Source: Methylobacterium gnaphalii (GTDB taxonomy: Bacteria; Pseudomonadota; Alphaproteobacteria; Rhizobiales; Beijerinckiaceae). Taken from it: a DNA stretch of 64,000 bases. The DNA is taken from contig NZ_BJZV01000015.1 of assembly GCF_007992215.1 (NCBI RefSeq), positions 62,001-126,000 of the forward strand, read 5' to 3'. Positions 44,859 to 52,069 of the stretch are shown here, one piece after another. The translations under genes and the position numbers were made by a program. Numbering within the stretch: position 1 is the first letter of the stretch; every line of letters starts with the position of its first letter. The notes below the pieces were generated by a model. It ran no database searches. It was not told the origin of the DNA and saw nothing but the letters and a program-made list of their open reading frames with translations.

Positions 44859-45383
44859 GTGGCTCATCCACCGTGCCAGCGCTGGGGTCGGTTTTGGCAC
44901 GGCAGCACCCGCAAGCCGCATCAGTTCAGGAAGGGCGAGGACGAAGGTTGCTTCGCCGCGGCGCTCGCTGCCGTCCGTCGATGGGGCGGCGCGCTGGAGC
45001 ACCCGGCCGACAGCCATGCATGGGCTGCGTTTGATCTCGCCCGGCCACCGCGGTCTGGCGGATGGGTGCGGGCCGACTTCCTCGGCGGCTGGACCTGTCA
45101 CGTCGAACAGGGCTGGTACGGACACTTCTCCCGCAAGCCGACATGGCTCTACGCGAACGGTGTCGACCTGCCGGCGCTGATCTGGGGACCGGGCGAGCAA
45201 CGCCTGCATCCGGTCGCCCTGGAGCGCCACGGCTACGCGAAGGCTCGCCGGATCGGCATGGCCGCCATGATCGGCGGCAAGCGCAAGACGGAAATCCGCG
45301 AGGCGACGCCACCGGCCTTCCGTGACCTGCTGCTGTCGATCGCCGCATCGGCCGTCCCCGCTCCTCTCGCGGGAGGGAAGTGA
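44859..45383 (+). CDS. phage-type protein with PPCQ motif, 5' end apparently missing
   Basis: The only standard start codon in frame is the GTG at 44859, which lacks a ribosome site and falls inside a strand of protein-like sequence. The frame upstream stays open back to at least 44643 and reads LYVAPDGCYANLPHVDPWD, then ARDARLYAGPHP, with GC-rich codon choice like the gene itself, yet contains no ATG, GTG or TTG. The product carries AHPPCQRWGRFWHG; PPCQ recalls motif IV of cytosine-5 DNA methyltransferases, but no SAM-binding motif is present. Conserved-looking later segments are GGWTCHVEQGWYGHFSRKP and EATPPAFRDLLL. Likely a phage gene beheaded at the island boundary. Confidence 0.6.
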   Translation: MAHPPCQRWGRFWHGSTRKPHQFRKGEDEGCFAAALAAVRRWGGALEHPADSHAWAAFDLARPPRSGGWVRADFLGGWTCHVEQGWYGHFSRKPTWLYANGVDLPALIWGPGEQRLHPVALERHGYAKARRIGMAAMIGGKRKTEIREATPPAFRDLLLSIAASAVPAPLAGGK

Positions 45384-45385
45384 CC

Positions 45386-46414
45386 ATGGTCGTTCGGCTC
45401 ACGCAGATCGATGGGAAGCTGCCGAACCTAGCGCTGATGAAGCTGGCGCGCTTCCATCGCGACCGTGGCGACGAGATCGTGTTCTCGAAGCACGTCGTGC
45501 GCGGGCTCATGGAGCCGAGATACGAGCGCGTTTATGGCTCGGCCATCTTCTCGTTCAGCGCCGACCGCGTCGCCACGTTCCGCGAGCAATTCCCCGGCGC
45601 CATTGTCGGCGGCACGTTCGACCTATCCAACCGGAGTACGGTCGAGGAAATCACGGGCACCGATGAGGGCGCCGGCTACGACTATTCGATCTATCCGAAC
45701 TTCGACGGTTCAATCGGCTTCACGCAGCGCGGCTGCCGGCTGAAGTGCGGCTTCTGCGTCGTGCCGAACAAGGAGGGCAAGGCGCACTCCGTCAATACGA
45801 TCGCTGAGATATGGCGCGGCGAGGGACACCCAAAACACATCCACCTGCTCGATAACGACTTCTTCGGTCAGCCCCGCGAGCAATGGGAAGCGCGCCTCGA
45901 CGAGATCCGCACGGGCGGGTTCAAGGTCTGCCTCAACCAGGGCATCAACATCCGCATGATCGATGACGTGTCGGCTGAGGCCCTCGCGTCGATCCCCTAC
46001 TACGACGACGGGTTCAAGACGCGCCGCCTCTACACGGCATGGGACAACATCGGGGACGAGGGCCGCTTCACGCGGGGCGTCGACACCCTGGAGCGGCACG
46101 GCATCCCGCCTCATCACCTGATGGCCTACATGCTCGTCGGCTACGATCCGCGCGAGACGTGGGAGCGGGTTCTGTACCGCTTCAATCGAATGGTGGCGCG
46201 CAAGATCCGCCCTTACCCGATGATCTACGGCGACCGGAACCGGACGCTTCCGCTCGGCGGCTGCAACGAGCGGATCGGGCACCGCACGCTGGCTGAGTTC
46301 CAGCGCTGGGCCATCCGCAAAGCCTACACCTTCACGCCTTTCGCCGCCTACGACGTGAACGCCAAGGGGCGGATGGGCGAGGCGCACCCTGACCTGTTCG
46401 GAGAAGCCGCATGA
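45386..46414 (+). CDS. phage-associated radical SAM protein
   Basis: A 342-residue radical SAM enzyme. The cluster motif is GCRLKCGFCVVP (Cys117, Cys121, Cys124), preceded by a region that looks like a degraded cobalamin-binding-type fold (MVVRLTQIDGKLPNLALMKL and KHVVRG). HIHLLDNDFFGQPREQWEARL, LNQGINIRMI and LMAYMLVGYDPRETWERVLY follow the pattern of B12-type radical SAM enzymes. The ATG at 45386 has GGGAGGG eight bases upstream. It begins two bases after the preceding phage-type gene and belongs to the same small cluster. Reaction unknown; modification of DNA, RNA or protein are all possible. Confidence 0.75.
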   Translation: MVVRLTQIDGKLPNLALMKLARFHRDRGDEIVFSKHVVRGLMEPRYERVYGSAIFSFSADRVATFREQFPGAIVGGTFDLSNRSTVEEITGTDEGAGYDYSIYPNFDGSIGFTQRGCRLKCGFCVVPNKEGKAHSVNTIAEIWRGEGHPKHIHLLDNDFFGQPREQWEARLDEIRTGGFKVCLNQGINIRMIDDVSAEALASIPYYDDGFKTRRLYTAWDNIGDEGRFTRGVDTLERHGIPPHHLMAYMLVGYDPRETWERVLYRFNRMVARKIRPYPMIYGDRNRTLPLGGCNERIGHRTLAEFQRWAIRKAYTFTPFAAYDVNAKGRMGEAHPDLFGEAA

Positions 46415-46466
46415 CCGCCCTCCCCACCTCCTCGCCTCTCCCCTCTACGGTTGAAGGGGGAAGTTG

Positions 46467-46676
46467 ATGAGTAGCCTTCGACGCATCCTGAGCCGCTGGC
46501 TTTACCCAGCCACGCACCGCGACGCCGAACGATACTGGCGCCTCTGGAACGGCCTCGACGAAGCCCGGTGGTGGCCTGGCGTCCAGCATCCCGAGGCCGC
46601 TTCACTGGCCCATCGTCTGATTGACGAGGATCACGAATACTGGACCAGCGCGAAGCCGACGCGCGACCCGGCTTGA
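46467..46676 (+). CDS. small hypothetical protein
   Basis: A 69-residue product, MSSLRRILSRWLYPATHRDA then ERYWRLWNGLDEARWWPGVQ, rich in Trp, Arg and His. GAAGGGGGA lies upstream of the ATG. It follows the radical SAM gene on the same strand and likely shares its transcript. No family recognised. Confidence 0.55.
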   Translation: MSSLRRILSRWLYPATHRDAERYWRLWNGLDEARWWPGVQHPEAASLAHRLIDEDHEYWTSAKPTRDPA

Positions 46677-47029
46677 CCGTGGTAAGCGCCTGAACATGTC
46701 CACGGCATCGCAGCGTATCGGGCTTGCCTCGACACGAAGCCGTTCACCCCACCAACACCCTCGACGGGAACGGAGACGGGAGGCGGGCGACGAGCGGTCC
46801 TGATGACACAGTGCAGGCCGCAGAGCTTCAACTCGACCTCGCCAAGATCGACCTGATTGTAGCAACGGCTCGGCGCGACCTCGGCATCGGCTACAATTTC
46901 ACCACGTGCACCGAGGAGCCATCGCCAGAGCCGGCCTCAACCTCATTCGGAACCTGCTGATCCCGAAGACCGATCGGCGAGGCATCGCGTTGCTGCCTCG
47001 CCGATTTACGATTGTACAGGCTACATCTC
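46677..47029. other. 353-base gap with bidirectional-looking hairpin
   Basis: No convincing gene. A frame reading VQAAELQLDLAKIDLIVATA (from a GTG at 46811 to 46960) looks partly protein-like but has no ribosome site and ends abruptly, and may be a gene remnant. At 46973-46984 and 46994-47005 a perfect 12-base stem with a nine-base loop and trailing TTT likely ends the fasciclin gene transcript and/or that of the radical SAM cluster. Confidence 0.5.
46973..47008. terminator. terminator hairpin downstream of the fasciclin gene
   Basis: Perfect 12-base inverted repeat ATCGGCGAGGCA/TGCCTCGCCGAT with a nine-base loop. The plus-strand side continues TTTACG; the minus-strand side lacks a T run. 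It lies 25 bases beyond the fasciclin gene stop. Confidence 0.65.
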
Positions 47030-47593
47030 TTAGGGCTGCAGCACACCGTTGATGACGTGGATCACGCCGTTCGACTGCATCACATTGGCAGTAGTGACCA
47101 CGGCCGTGCCACCCTTGGCGTCGGTCAGCATGACCTTCTTGCCCCTTGTGGTAACGGTTAGGGGCTCGCCCTGGGCGGTCTTGAGCGAGGCTTGTCCTCC
47201 GCCCTGCTTGACCGCGGCCATCAGGTCTTTCGCCGTGTAGGTCCCGGGGACCACGTGAAAGGTTAGGATCGCCGTGAGGGTGCCCTTGTTTTGCGGCTGA
47301 ACCAGCGTGTCGACCGTCCCCGGCGGCAGCCTGTTGAAGGCCGCATTGGTCGGAGCGAAAACTGTGAAAGGGCCCGGACCTGAGAGCGTGTCGACGAGGC
47401 CGGCAGCCTTCACTGCGGCGACGAGAGTGGTGTGGTCCTTCGAGTTGACTGCGTTCTCGACGATGGTCTTGGAGGCATACATTGGCGCGCCGCCAACCAT
47501 CGGATTCTTGGCTTCGGCTGTTCCTGCCGCCCCCAGCGTCAGGGCGAGCGCGAGCATGCAAGCGCCGCAGCGCCCGTGAAATCCCTTGAACAT
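47030..47593 (-). CDS. secreted fasciclin-domain protein
   Basis: A 187-residue exported protein with a signal peptide ending GTAEA near residue 28 and a single fasciclin (FAS1) domain. Its hallmarks are NSKDHTTLVAAVKAAGLVDTL, GPFTVFAPTNAAFNRLP, LTFHVVPGTY and the closing NVMQSNGVIHVINGVLQP. FAS1 domains mediate adhesion or envelope interactions. It is divergent from an ECF sigma gene. In mycobacteria SigK/RskA control fasciclin-domain genes, and the same combination here suggests the fasciclin protein is the target of this sigma factor. A matching promoter-like motif lies at 47636-47663. Confidence 0.93.
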   Translation of the reverse strand: MFKGFHGRCGACMLALALTLGAAGTAEAKNPMVGGAPMYASKTIVENAVNSKDHTTLVAAVKAAGLVDTLSGPGPFTVFAPTNAAFNRLPPGTVDTLVQPQNKGTLTAILTFHVVPGTYTAKDLMAAVKQGGGQASLKTAQGEPLTVTTRGKKVMLTDAKGGTAVVTTANVMQSNGVIHVINGVLQP

Positions 47594-47635
47594 GTGCGTT
47601 TCCTCGTCACGTCGTCTCGGTCGAGACTGACGGCC

Positions 47636-47663
47636 CTTACGGAGCCGCTGGACGAAAGGTTTC
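47636..47663 (-). promoter_or_regulatory. candidate ECF sigma promoter of the fasciclin gene
   Basis: On the minus strand GAAAC (47663-47659) is followed by 17 bases and CGTAAG (47641-47636), about 43 bases upstream of the fasciclin start. The same motif with identical spacing occurs at 49094-49121 ahead of the Met/His-rich gene. Spacing and position fit an ECF -35/-10 pair. Confidence 0.6.
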
Positions 47664-47779
47664 GCGCAATCGAAATGCGCGTAAGTGGCTCGTGCAGGCT
47701 CACGGCCCTACCAAAACTCGTTTACACGGGGACGTCGAAGACTCGCGATGAGGCGAGCGCGCCGGGAGGCAGGGCGGTC

Positions 47780-48337
47780 TTGACCGACGACAGCACGCTT
47801 ACACGGCTGCTTGCCAAGATCGCCGGCGGCGACCTGCGAGGCATCGACGAGCTTTACGAGCGGACGGCCCCGAAACTCTTCGGCCTCATCCTGCGTATCC
47901 AGCGCGATCGGAGCTTGGCCGAGGACGTGTTGCAGGACGTGTATCTGAGGATCTGGCAGGTGGCCGGCTCCTATGCGCCGGACGTCGGCCGTCCTCTTCC
48001 CTGGCTCTGCACCATCGCCCGCAACCGGGCAATCGACAGTGTGCGCCGAAAGAGGGAGGAGCAGGTGCCCGTCTATGGCCGGGACGGTGGCGAGGACTGG
48101 ATGGCCCGGCTGGCCGACCCGCGCGACGAGGCTACGGCATTCCTGGACCGGGATGCACTCGCGACCTGCCTCGGCCGGCTCGAACCGGCGCACCGCGACT
48201 GTGTCGTGCAAGCCTACTGCGAAGGCCTATCGCGGGATGAGCTGGCCATGCGCTTCGACCGGCCAGTCAACACGATCAAGACCTGGCTGCACCGCGCTTT
48301 GGCGTCGCTGAAGGGGTGCCTGGAGGAAGTGACGTGA
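47780..48337 (+). CDS. ECF sigma factor, SigK-like
   Basis: A 185-residue sigma factor of region 2 plus region 4 only. Region 2 reads LYERTAPKLFGLILRIQRDR, AEDVLQDVYLRIWQ and PLPWLCTIARNRAIDSVRRK. Region 4 reads LGRLEPAHRDCVVQAYCEGL, ELAMRFDRPVNTIKTWLHRAL. I prefer the TTG at 47780, which has GGGAGG upstream and gives the normal N-terminus; an ATG at 47675 is in frame but adds 35 residues of low-complexity sequence. The anti-sigma gene overlaps its stop by four bases, and the fasciclin gene is divergent. Confidence 0.92.
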   Translation: MTDDSTLTRLLAKIAGGDLRGIDELYERTAPKLFGLILRIQRDRSLAEDVLQDVYLRIWQVAGSYAPDVGRPLPWLCTIARNRAIDSVRRKREEQVPVYGRDGGEDWMARLADPRDEATAFLDRDALATCLGRLEPAHRDCVVQAYCEGLSRDELAMRFDRPVNTIKTWLHRALASLKGCLEEVT

Positions 48338-49026
48338 GCGGCCCCGACGAATCCGGGCCTTCGGGCCTGCCCGAGACCGAGCTGCGTGCTGCCGAGTACG
48401 TGCTCGGCACCCTCGATGCGCAAGAGCGGGCTGCCGTGGAGCGCGAGGCGACCGCGGACCCCGAGCTGCGCGCACGGCTAGCGGATTGGGAGCGGAGACT
48501 GTCCTCGCTGATGGGCGCTGTGCCGGCTGTGGCGCCACCGCCGGAGCTGAAGGCGGCCCTGATGAAGTCATTGCCAGCCAGGAGGCCGGATCAGATCATC
48601 ATTCTCGCCCGCCAAGTCCGGCGCTGGCGCTTCGCGACTGCCGGAGCGGGGCTTCTCGCTGCGGGGCTTGCCGCGTTCCTTGCGATCGGCGACCGAGGCC
48701 CGGAGGCCGGGCGCTACGTAGCCGTGGTGCAGAGCGGGGGCGCTACGCCAGCGCTGATCGTGCGGGTCGATACCGCCGCTGGTACGGCGCAGGTACGGCC
48801 CATCGGCGCGGAAGCACCGGGGGGCCGCAGCCTTCAGCTGTGGTACGTCGATGCGGCAGGCCCGAAGCCGCTTGGCTTGGTGCAGCCGGCCGCCAGCCGC
48901 GTGAAACTTCCTCCGGGAGCATCGGCGGACGGCATCATCGCTGTCTCCGTCGAACCTCCGGGGGGCTCGCCGACCGGACAACCGACTGGCCCGGTGGTCT
49001 ATACGGGCAAACTCATCGCCGAATAG
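48334..49026 (+). CDS. anti-sigma-K factor, RskA family
   Basis: A 230-residue inner-membrane anti-sigma factor. The N-terminal cytoplasmic part (ETELRAAEYVLGTLDAQERA, residues 14-33, then DWERRLSSL) is the sigma-binding zinc-less domain. One transmembrane helix (about 99-118) is followed by the periplasmic RskA domain with LQLWYVDAAGPKPLGLVQP and GIIAVSVEPPGGSPTGQPTGPV. The GTG start overlaps the sigma gene by four bases (GTGA) after GGAGGAAG. Release by regulated proteolysis is known for the family. Confidence 0.92.
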   Translation: MSGPDESGPSGLPETELRAAEYVLGTLDAQERAAVEREATADPELRARLADWERRLSSLMGAVPAVAPPPELKAALMKSLPARRPDQIIILARQVRRWRFATAGAGLLAAGLAAFLAIGDRGPEAGRYVAVVQSGGATPALIVRVDTAAGTAQVRPIGAEAPGGRSLQLWYVDAAGPKPLGLVQPAASRVKLPPGASADGIIAVSVEPPGGSPTGQPTGPVVYTGKLIAE

Positions 49027-49093
49027 AGGGGCATGACTGAGCGTTCGCGCGGCTAGCGTCCAGAACGATTCTTCTCAAAAACGGCGTCACGCC

Positions 49094-49121
49094 GAAACTT
49101 CCGTTCGCGTCGTTCCGTAGG
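49094..49121 (+). promoter_or_regulatory. candidate ECF sigma promoter of the Met/His-rich gene
   Basis: GAAAC (49094-49098), 17 bases, CGTAGG (49116-49121). It matches the fasciclin promoter motif in sequence and spacing. A transcript from here would have a leader of about 220 bases before the gene at 49347. The 320-base interval between the RskA gene and that gene holds nothing else I can support. Confidence 0.5.
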
Positions 49122-49346
49122 CACGGATGGCGCCCGTCACAGCGGGTGCCACTGTCTCGCAAGAACTGCGTCCGTGTCACGGACAAGGTTCACGTGAGGC
49201 TCACACTGCCGGAGGCGGACATATCCAGTGCTTAAGTCCGTCTCTCGCCGCCTGCCCGAACGGGCGGCGCGGTCTACGCCCGAACCTCCGCGAGGGCGGC
49301 AGAGGCGCCCGTCGGCAGGGAGAGCATGCAAGAGGGAACCATCATT

Positions 49347-49580
49347 ATGCGAATGAAGACACTAGTGCTCACCACGGCGACGCTTCTCGGCGCGCTGACC
49401 CTCGGCCTCGGCTCGGCCTCGGCCGCGACACCGGCCGGCCTGCAGGCGACGGGAGCGCCGACGGCCTACACCGCCATGATGAGCAACAAGAAAATGATGA
49501 TGATGAAGAAGAAGCGAATGATGCGTCATCATCGAATGATGCATCATCGTAAGATGATGATGAAAAAGCGGATGATGTAA
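49347..49580 (+). CDS. secreted Met/His/Lys-rich peptide
   Basis: A 77-residue product with a signal peptide (MRMKTLVLTTATLLGALTLG, cleavage likely after SASA near residue 26). A short linker is followed by a tail made almost only of Met, Lys, His and Arg (KKMMMMKKKRMMRHHRMMHH and similar to the end). Methionine and histidine clusters are typical copper or silver ligands in periplasmic proteins, so metal binding or membrane interaction is possible but not shown. A start seven codons earlier (49326) with GGGAG is an alternative. It lies after the sigma/anti-sigma pair and shares a promoter motif with the fasciclin gene. Confidence 0.75.
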   Translation: MRMKTLVLTTATLLGALTLGLGSASAATPAGLQATGAPTAYTAMMSNKKMMMMKKKRMMRHHRMMHHRKMMMKKRMM

Positions 49581-49999
49581 TCGGCGCGAAGACGCCAAAT
49601 CGAGTCCAGGGAAGTCCAACGAGCAGCGGAGCGCCCGGAAGGGTGCTCCGCATCTGTGCTATGCGGGCTTCGCGGACATCGTTGGTACGAGCTGTCGCGC
49701 GACGGCAACCATCTTACTGGCGCAGGTTTGAGCAGCGCAGTTGCCTGTGAGACGCCGGCAACGAATGATCGTCAGCTTTGCCGATCGATCACCGGCCAGT
49801 AGACCTTCTCACTTCCACCCCGAGCCGAAGTTGCGGGATGGCTGACGAATGGCCGCTTATGGGAATAGACGGCAGCGCCCCGAACCGCTTGTACCCTCAT
49901 AAGCGGCCGGTGGCCGTAGCTACCAAGCATTGTCATCGAGACACTTGAGTCAGAGGCTGCAACTTCCCAGCTTCGCGCGCCAGGGAAAGTAAAGGGGTT
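49581..49999. other. 419-base gap with long-arm inverted repeat, probable island junction
   Basis: No gene seen. Just after the Met/His-rich gene a GGAGCGCCC/GGGTGCTCC hairpin (about 49631-49652) could end its transcript. Further right lies an 11-base perfect inverted repeat GGCCGCTTATG (49851-49861) and CATAAGCGGCC (49898-49908) with a 36-base spacer. The character of the genes changes from host-like to phage-like across this gap. Confidence 0.5.
49851..49908. repeat. 11-base inverted repeat with 36-base spacer
   Basis: Arms GGCCGCTTATG and CATAAGCGGCC are perfect complements. There is no T tail, so it is not an ordinary terminator. It could be a dispersed repeat element, a small mobile relic or a phage operator. 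Confidence 0.6.
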
Positions 50000-50149
50000 A
50001 TGACGCGCCGATCCGCAGCCGACGCAGAGCGGTTCGCGAGGATGCTCGCAAGAGGCCCGCTCTCCGAGCTGTCGCAGGCTCAGATTGACGGGTTCCTGCG
50101 CGAGTACGCTCGGCATATGCGGGTAGAAGTCAAGAAGCGATCCTCATGA
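50000..50149 (+). CDS. 49-aa phage hypothetical
   Basis: A short charged peptide (MTRRSAADAERFARMLARGP, then LSELSQAQIDGFLREYARHM) that is probably helical. AAAGGGG precedes the ATG. Its stop overlaps the next ATG (ATGA), a hallmark of coupled phage genes. Function unknown. Confidence 0.6.
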   Translation: MTRRSAADAERFARMLARGPLSELSQAQIDGFLREYARHMRVEVKKRSS

Positions 50150-50301
50150 TCGGCCGCACCTACCTCGAACGCGGTAAGCCGGTCGTCGTGCTGATACGCT
50201 GGACCGGCAAGGGGCCGAGGAACGTGCTGATCGAACGCGCGTCCGGCGACGCGTGTCGTTCGACCGTGCAGAGGGCTGCGAAAACCGCCATCCGGCCCTA
50301 A
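50146..50301 (+). CDS. 51-aa phage hypothetical
   Basis: Starts within the stop of the previous gene (ATGA overlap). The peptide MIGRTYLERGKPVVVLIRWT then GKGPRNVLIERASGD looks like a small beta-rich domain of the kind common among alphaproteobacterial phage accessory genes. Function unknown. Confidence 0.6.
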   Translation: MIGRTYLERGKPVVVLIRWTGKGPRNVLIERASGDACRSTVQRAAKTAIRP

Positions 50302-50310
50302 CTTGGATTA

Positions 50311-50421
50311 GTGCCTTCCCTGCGCCGCATTCCACTTCCCATCCTGATCCTCGCCTTCGGGACGTGGATTGCGATTGCTGCGATGCTCTGGTCCATCGGA
50401 CGGGCGATGCGGTGGTGGTAG
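50311..50421 (+). CDS. 36-aa single-pass membrane peptide
   Basis: GTG start nine bases after the previous gene. The peptide has a hydrophobic core (IPLPILILAFGTWIAIAAML) ending in a basic/aromatic RAMRWW. It follows the small-gene run, so a real phage membrane peptide is plausible, but the start is weak. Confidence 0.4.
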   Translation: MPSLRRIPLPILILAFGTWIAIAAMLWSIGRAMRWW

Positions 50422-50430
50422 GATGGCGGC

Positions 50431-50715
50431 ATGTCTGATCAACCCACCATCGGCGAGATGCGCAAAGCCGCGGCCGTCACCGACGACCAGATCGAAGCCG
50501 CCGTGAAGGCCTACCTCAAGGCGCCGGACACGGAAGCCTTTGAGATCGCGGACGGGCTGACGCTCAACCTCGCACGGGCCATGTCGGCGCACACACCGAC
50601 GCGAAAGGCACTCGCCGACAAGAATGCAACCGAAACTTTCCGCCGCACAATGGTACGAACGGCCATCCTGTTGGCGAGGCCAGACGGCGGGGCCAGTCAC
50701 CCGGCACGTTCTTGA
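50431..50715 (+). CDS. 94-aa phage hypothetical
   Basis: Helical, mildly acidic product (SDQPTIGEMRKAAAVTDDQI, EAAVKAYLKAPDTEAFEIAD). An AGGA-like site precedes the ATG. No family recognised. Last of the four closely spaced plus-strand genes. Confidence 0.6.
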   Translation: MSDQPTIGEMRKAAAVTDDQIEAAVKAYLKAPDTEAFEIADGLTLNLARAMSAHTPTRKALADKNATETFRRTMVRTAILLARPDGGASHPARS

Positions 50716-50769
50716 GAGTGTCGCCTCTGGTTCGGCTTACTTCATTGACGCCGCCTATCTCGGCTTCCG

Positions 50770-51024
50770 TCATCCCAGCGGCCAGACTATCCGAACGTCC
50801 TGTCCGACTCGCCCGTAGGCTGTCAGAACGATCGCGTCGCCCTCGTGATAGACGTAGACAGTGGTTGTGACGCACTGCGATCCGCGAGCCACTTGCCGCG
50901 CCTGGGCTTCCGCAATCAGCTCGCGGGCACGGCGTTCGATCTCGTTGCGTCCGGCGCCCTCAAGGCTTTCGTCACCCCACTCCGCAGGGCCATCGTCGTG
51001 GACGTCGAAAATGAAGCGGGGCAA
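50770..51024 (-). CDS. DUF6894-like small protein
   Basis: The 84-residue product from a TTG start reads MPRFIFDVHDDGPAEWGDES, the pattern of a small rhizobial/methylobacterial family (PRYFFDVHDG). The helix EIERRARELIAEAQARQVAR and strands TVYVYHEGDAIVLTAYG follow. The TTG is chosen because it gives the family N-terminus; it lacks a good ribosome site. Function unknown. Similar small genes occur at 51139 and 52632. Confidence 0.6.
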   Translation of the reverse strand: MPRFIFDVHDDGPAEWGDESLEGAGRNEIERRARELIAEAQARQVARGSQCVTTTVYVYHEGDAIVLTAYGRVGQDVRIVWPLG

Positions 51025-51138
51025 GGCAACACCAGCGGGCGCGTAGAGCGGTACGGATGGCCTCCGCCAACCGTGGGAATGTCTAAAGTGATACATTCGA
51101 CAGGACCAGAGGTTCCGGTGCTCGAACTGCTGACAGCA

Positions 51139-51348
51139 TCAGCCTTCGGGCGGGAAGTGCTCGATGAAGCGCAGGTCATCCCAAAGCTCGACGGCGTGAC
51201 CGCGCACCATGGACTTCGCCAAGGCCATGGCCTCGTCGTCATCGGCAGCAAACAGAGCCCGCGTATCGACGACCGTTCCATCCGGCTTGAGGACCAGGAC
51301 GCGATATGTCGAAGATCTGACAGTGGGTTGTTCGAGCGTAGCCGACAT
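51139..51348 (-). CDS. small hypothetical protein
   Basis: A 69-residue product with strand-helix-strand layout (YRVLVLKPDGTVVDTRALFA, ADDDEAMALAKSMVRGHAVE, LWDDLRFIEHF). AGAGGAG precedes the ATG at 51348. The ending ELWDDLRFIEHF is typical of the same loose family as the DUF6894-like genes nearby. Function unknown. Confidence 0.65.
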   Translation of the reverse strand: MSATLEQPTVRSSTYRVLVLKPDGTVVDTRALFAADDDEAMALAKSMVRGHAVELWDDLRFIEHFPPEG

Positions 51349-51543
51349 GGCTGCTCCTCTGTCTTCAGGCGGGAGCACAGTGGTGTCTCCCAGCCGCTGA
51401 CGCCCGAGAGCCGGGCAACCGAGGGGCTATCTTAGGCCACCTGCGATCCGTTGAATATCGTATGCCAACGGTTGTGGAGGTCGACGCACCCTGCGGTGTA
51501 TTTTTCCACAGGCCCTATCAAAGGGTCTACCAGAGAGCCCGCC

Positions 51544-51735
51544 ATGCCCACCATGCGAGACATGCTGACCCCGGAAGTGCTCGCCGGTATGGAGAAGTGG
51601 ATGGACGGCTTGGTGCCTGTCCGCTCGCTACCCCAGGCGGTGAACGAGGCATTGGCCGATTGGCTCACAGGACAGGGGACCTTGCCCTCGTCGGACTGCT
51701 CCGAGGAGGAGCGGGATCAGGACCGCTGGGCTTAG
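51544..51735 (+). CDS. 63-aa hypothetical protein
   Basis: A small helical product (MPTMRDMLTPEVLAGMEKWM, PQAVNEALADWLTGQG, DCSEEERDQDRWA). GAGAG lies upstream of this ATG. It could be a ribbon-helix-helix-like or antitoxin-like peptide, but no motif proves it. Confidence 0.5.
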   Translation: MPTMRDMLTPEVLAGMEKWMDGLVPVRSLPQAVNEALADWLTGQGTLPSSDCSEEERDQDRWA

Positions 51736-51756
51736 GCAAACGCAGGAGGGCTTCCC

Positions 51757-51951
51757 TTGCGACGAGGTCAGCGGCCGGCGCACCCGGACGAGATCGAAAC
51801 CAAAAAGGCGAAAGCGGATGGTCGATCCGCGGCAGCGAGACAGGCTTGGGCCGAAGTCGACGCCGCGCTGAAGGCGCGCGACGAGAAAACGGAACAGCTG
51901 CGAGCGGTACGGCTCGCGCGCGAAGCTTCGGTCAAGGCGGATAAGACGTAG
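51757..51951 (+). CDS. 64-aa basic coiled-coil protein
   Basis: TTG start with AGGAGG eight bases upstream, a strong site that supports this short gene. The product is Ala/Lys/Arg/Glu rich and helical (EIETKKAKADGRSAAARQAW, VDAALKARDEKTEQLRAVRL). Twenty-one bases after the previous gene. Function unknown. Confidence 0.6.
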   Translation: MRRGQRPAHPDEIETKKAKADGRSAAARQAWAEVDAALKARDEKTEQLRAVRLAREASVKADKT

Positions 51952-52069
51952 GATGCAAGTGCGGCCCTGTTAGCTCCGTGGATACCGGGCACAACGTCCC
52001 AGCCCTGCTTGCCCGACACGCAACCGCAACGCGCCGCGACCATTGGCTGAGTCCCGATGGAGGAGCGCG

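Noticed and set aside
46811..46960. 50-codon frame VQAAELQLDLAKIDLIVATA in the gap after 46676
   Set aside because: Looks partly protein-like but has no ribosome site and no clear end; possibly a remnant, not listed as a gene.
49127..49552. 141-codon plus-strand frame overlapping the Met/His-rich gene
   Set aside because: Its acidic/Asn-rich end is the frame-shifted reading of the Met/Lys/His codons; the signal peptide belongs to the other frame.
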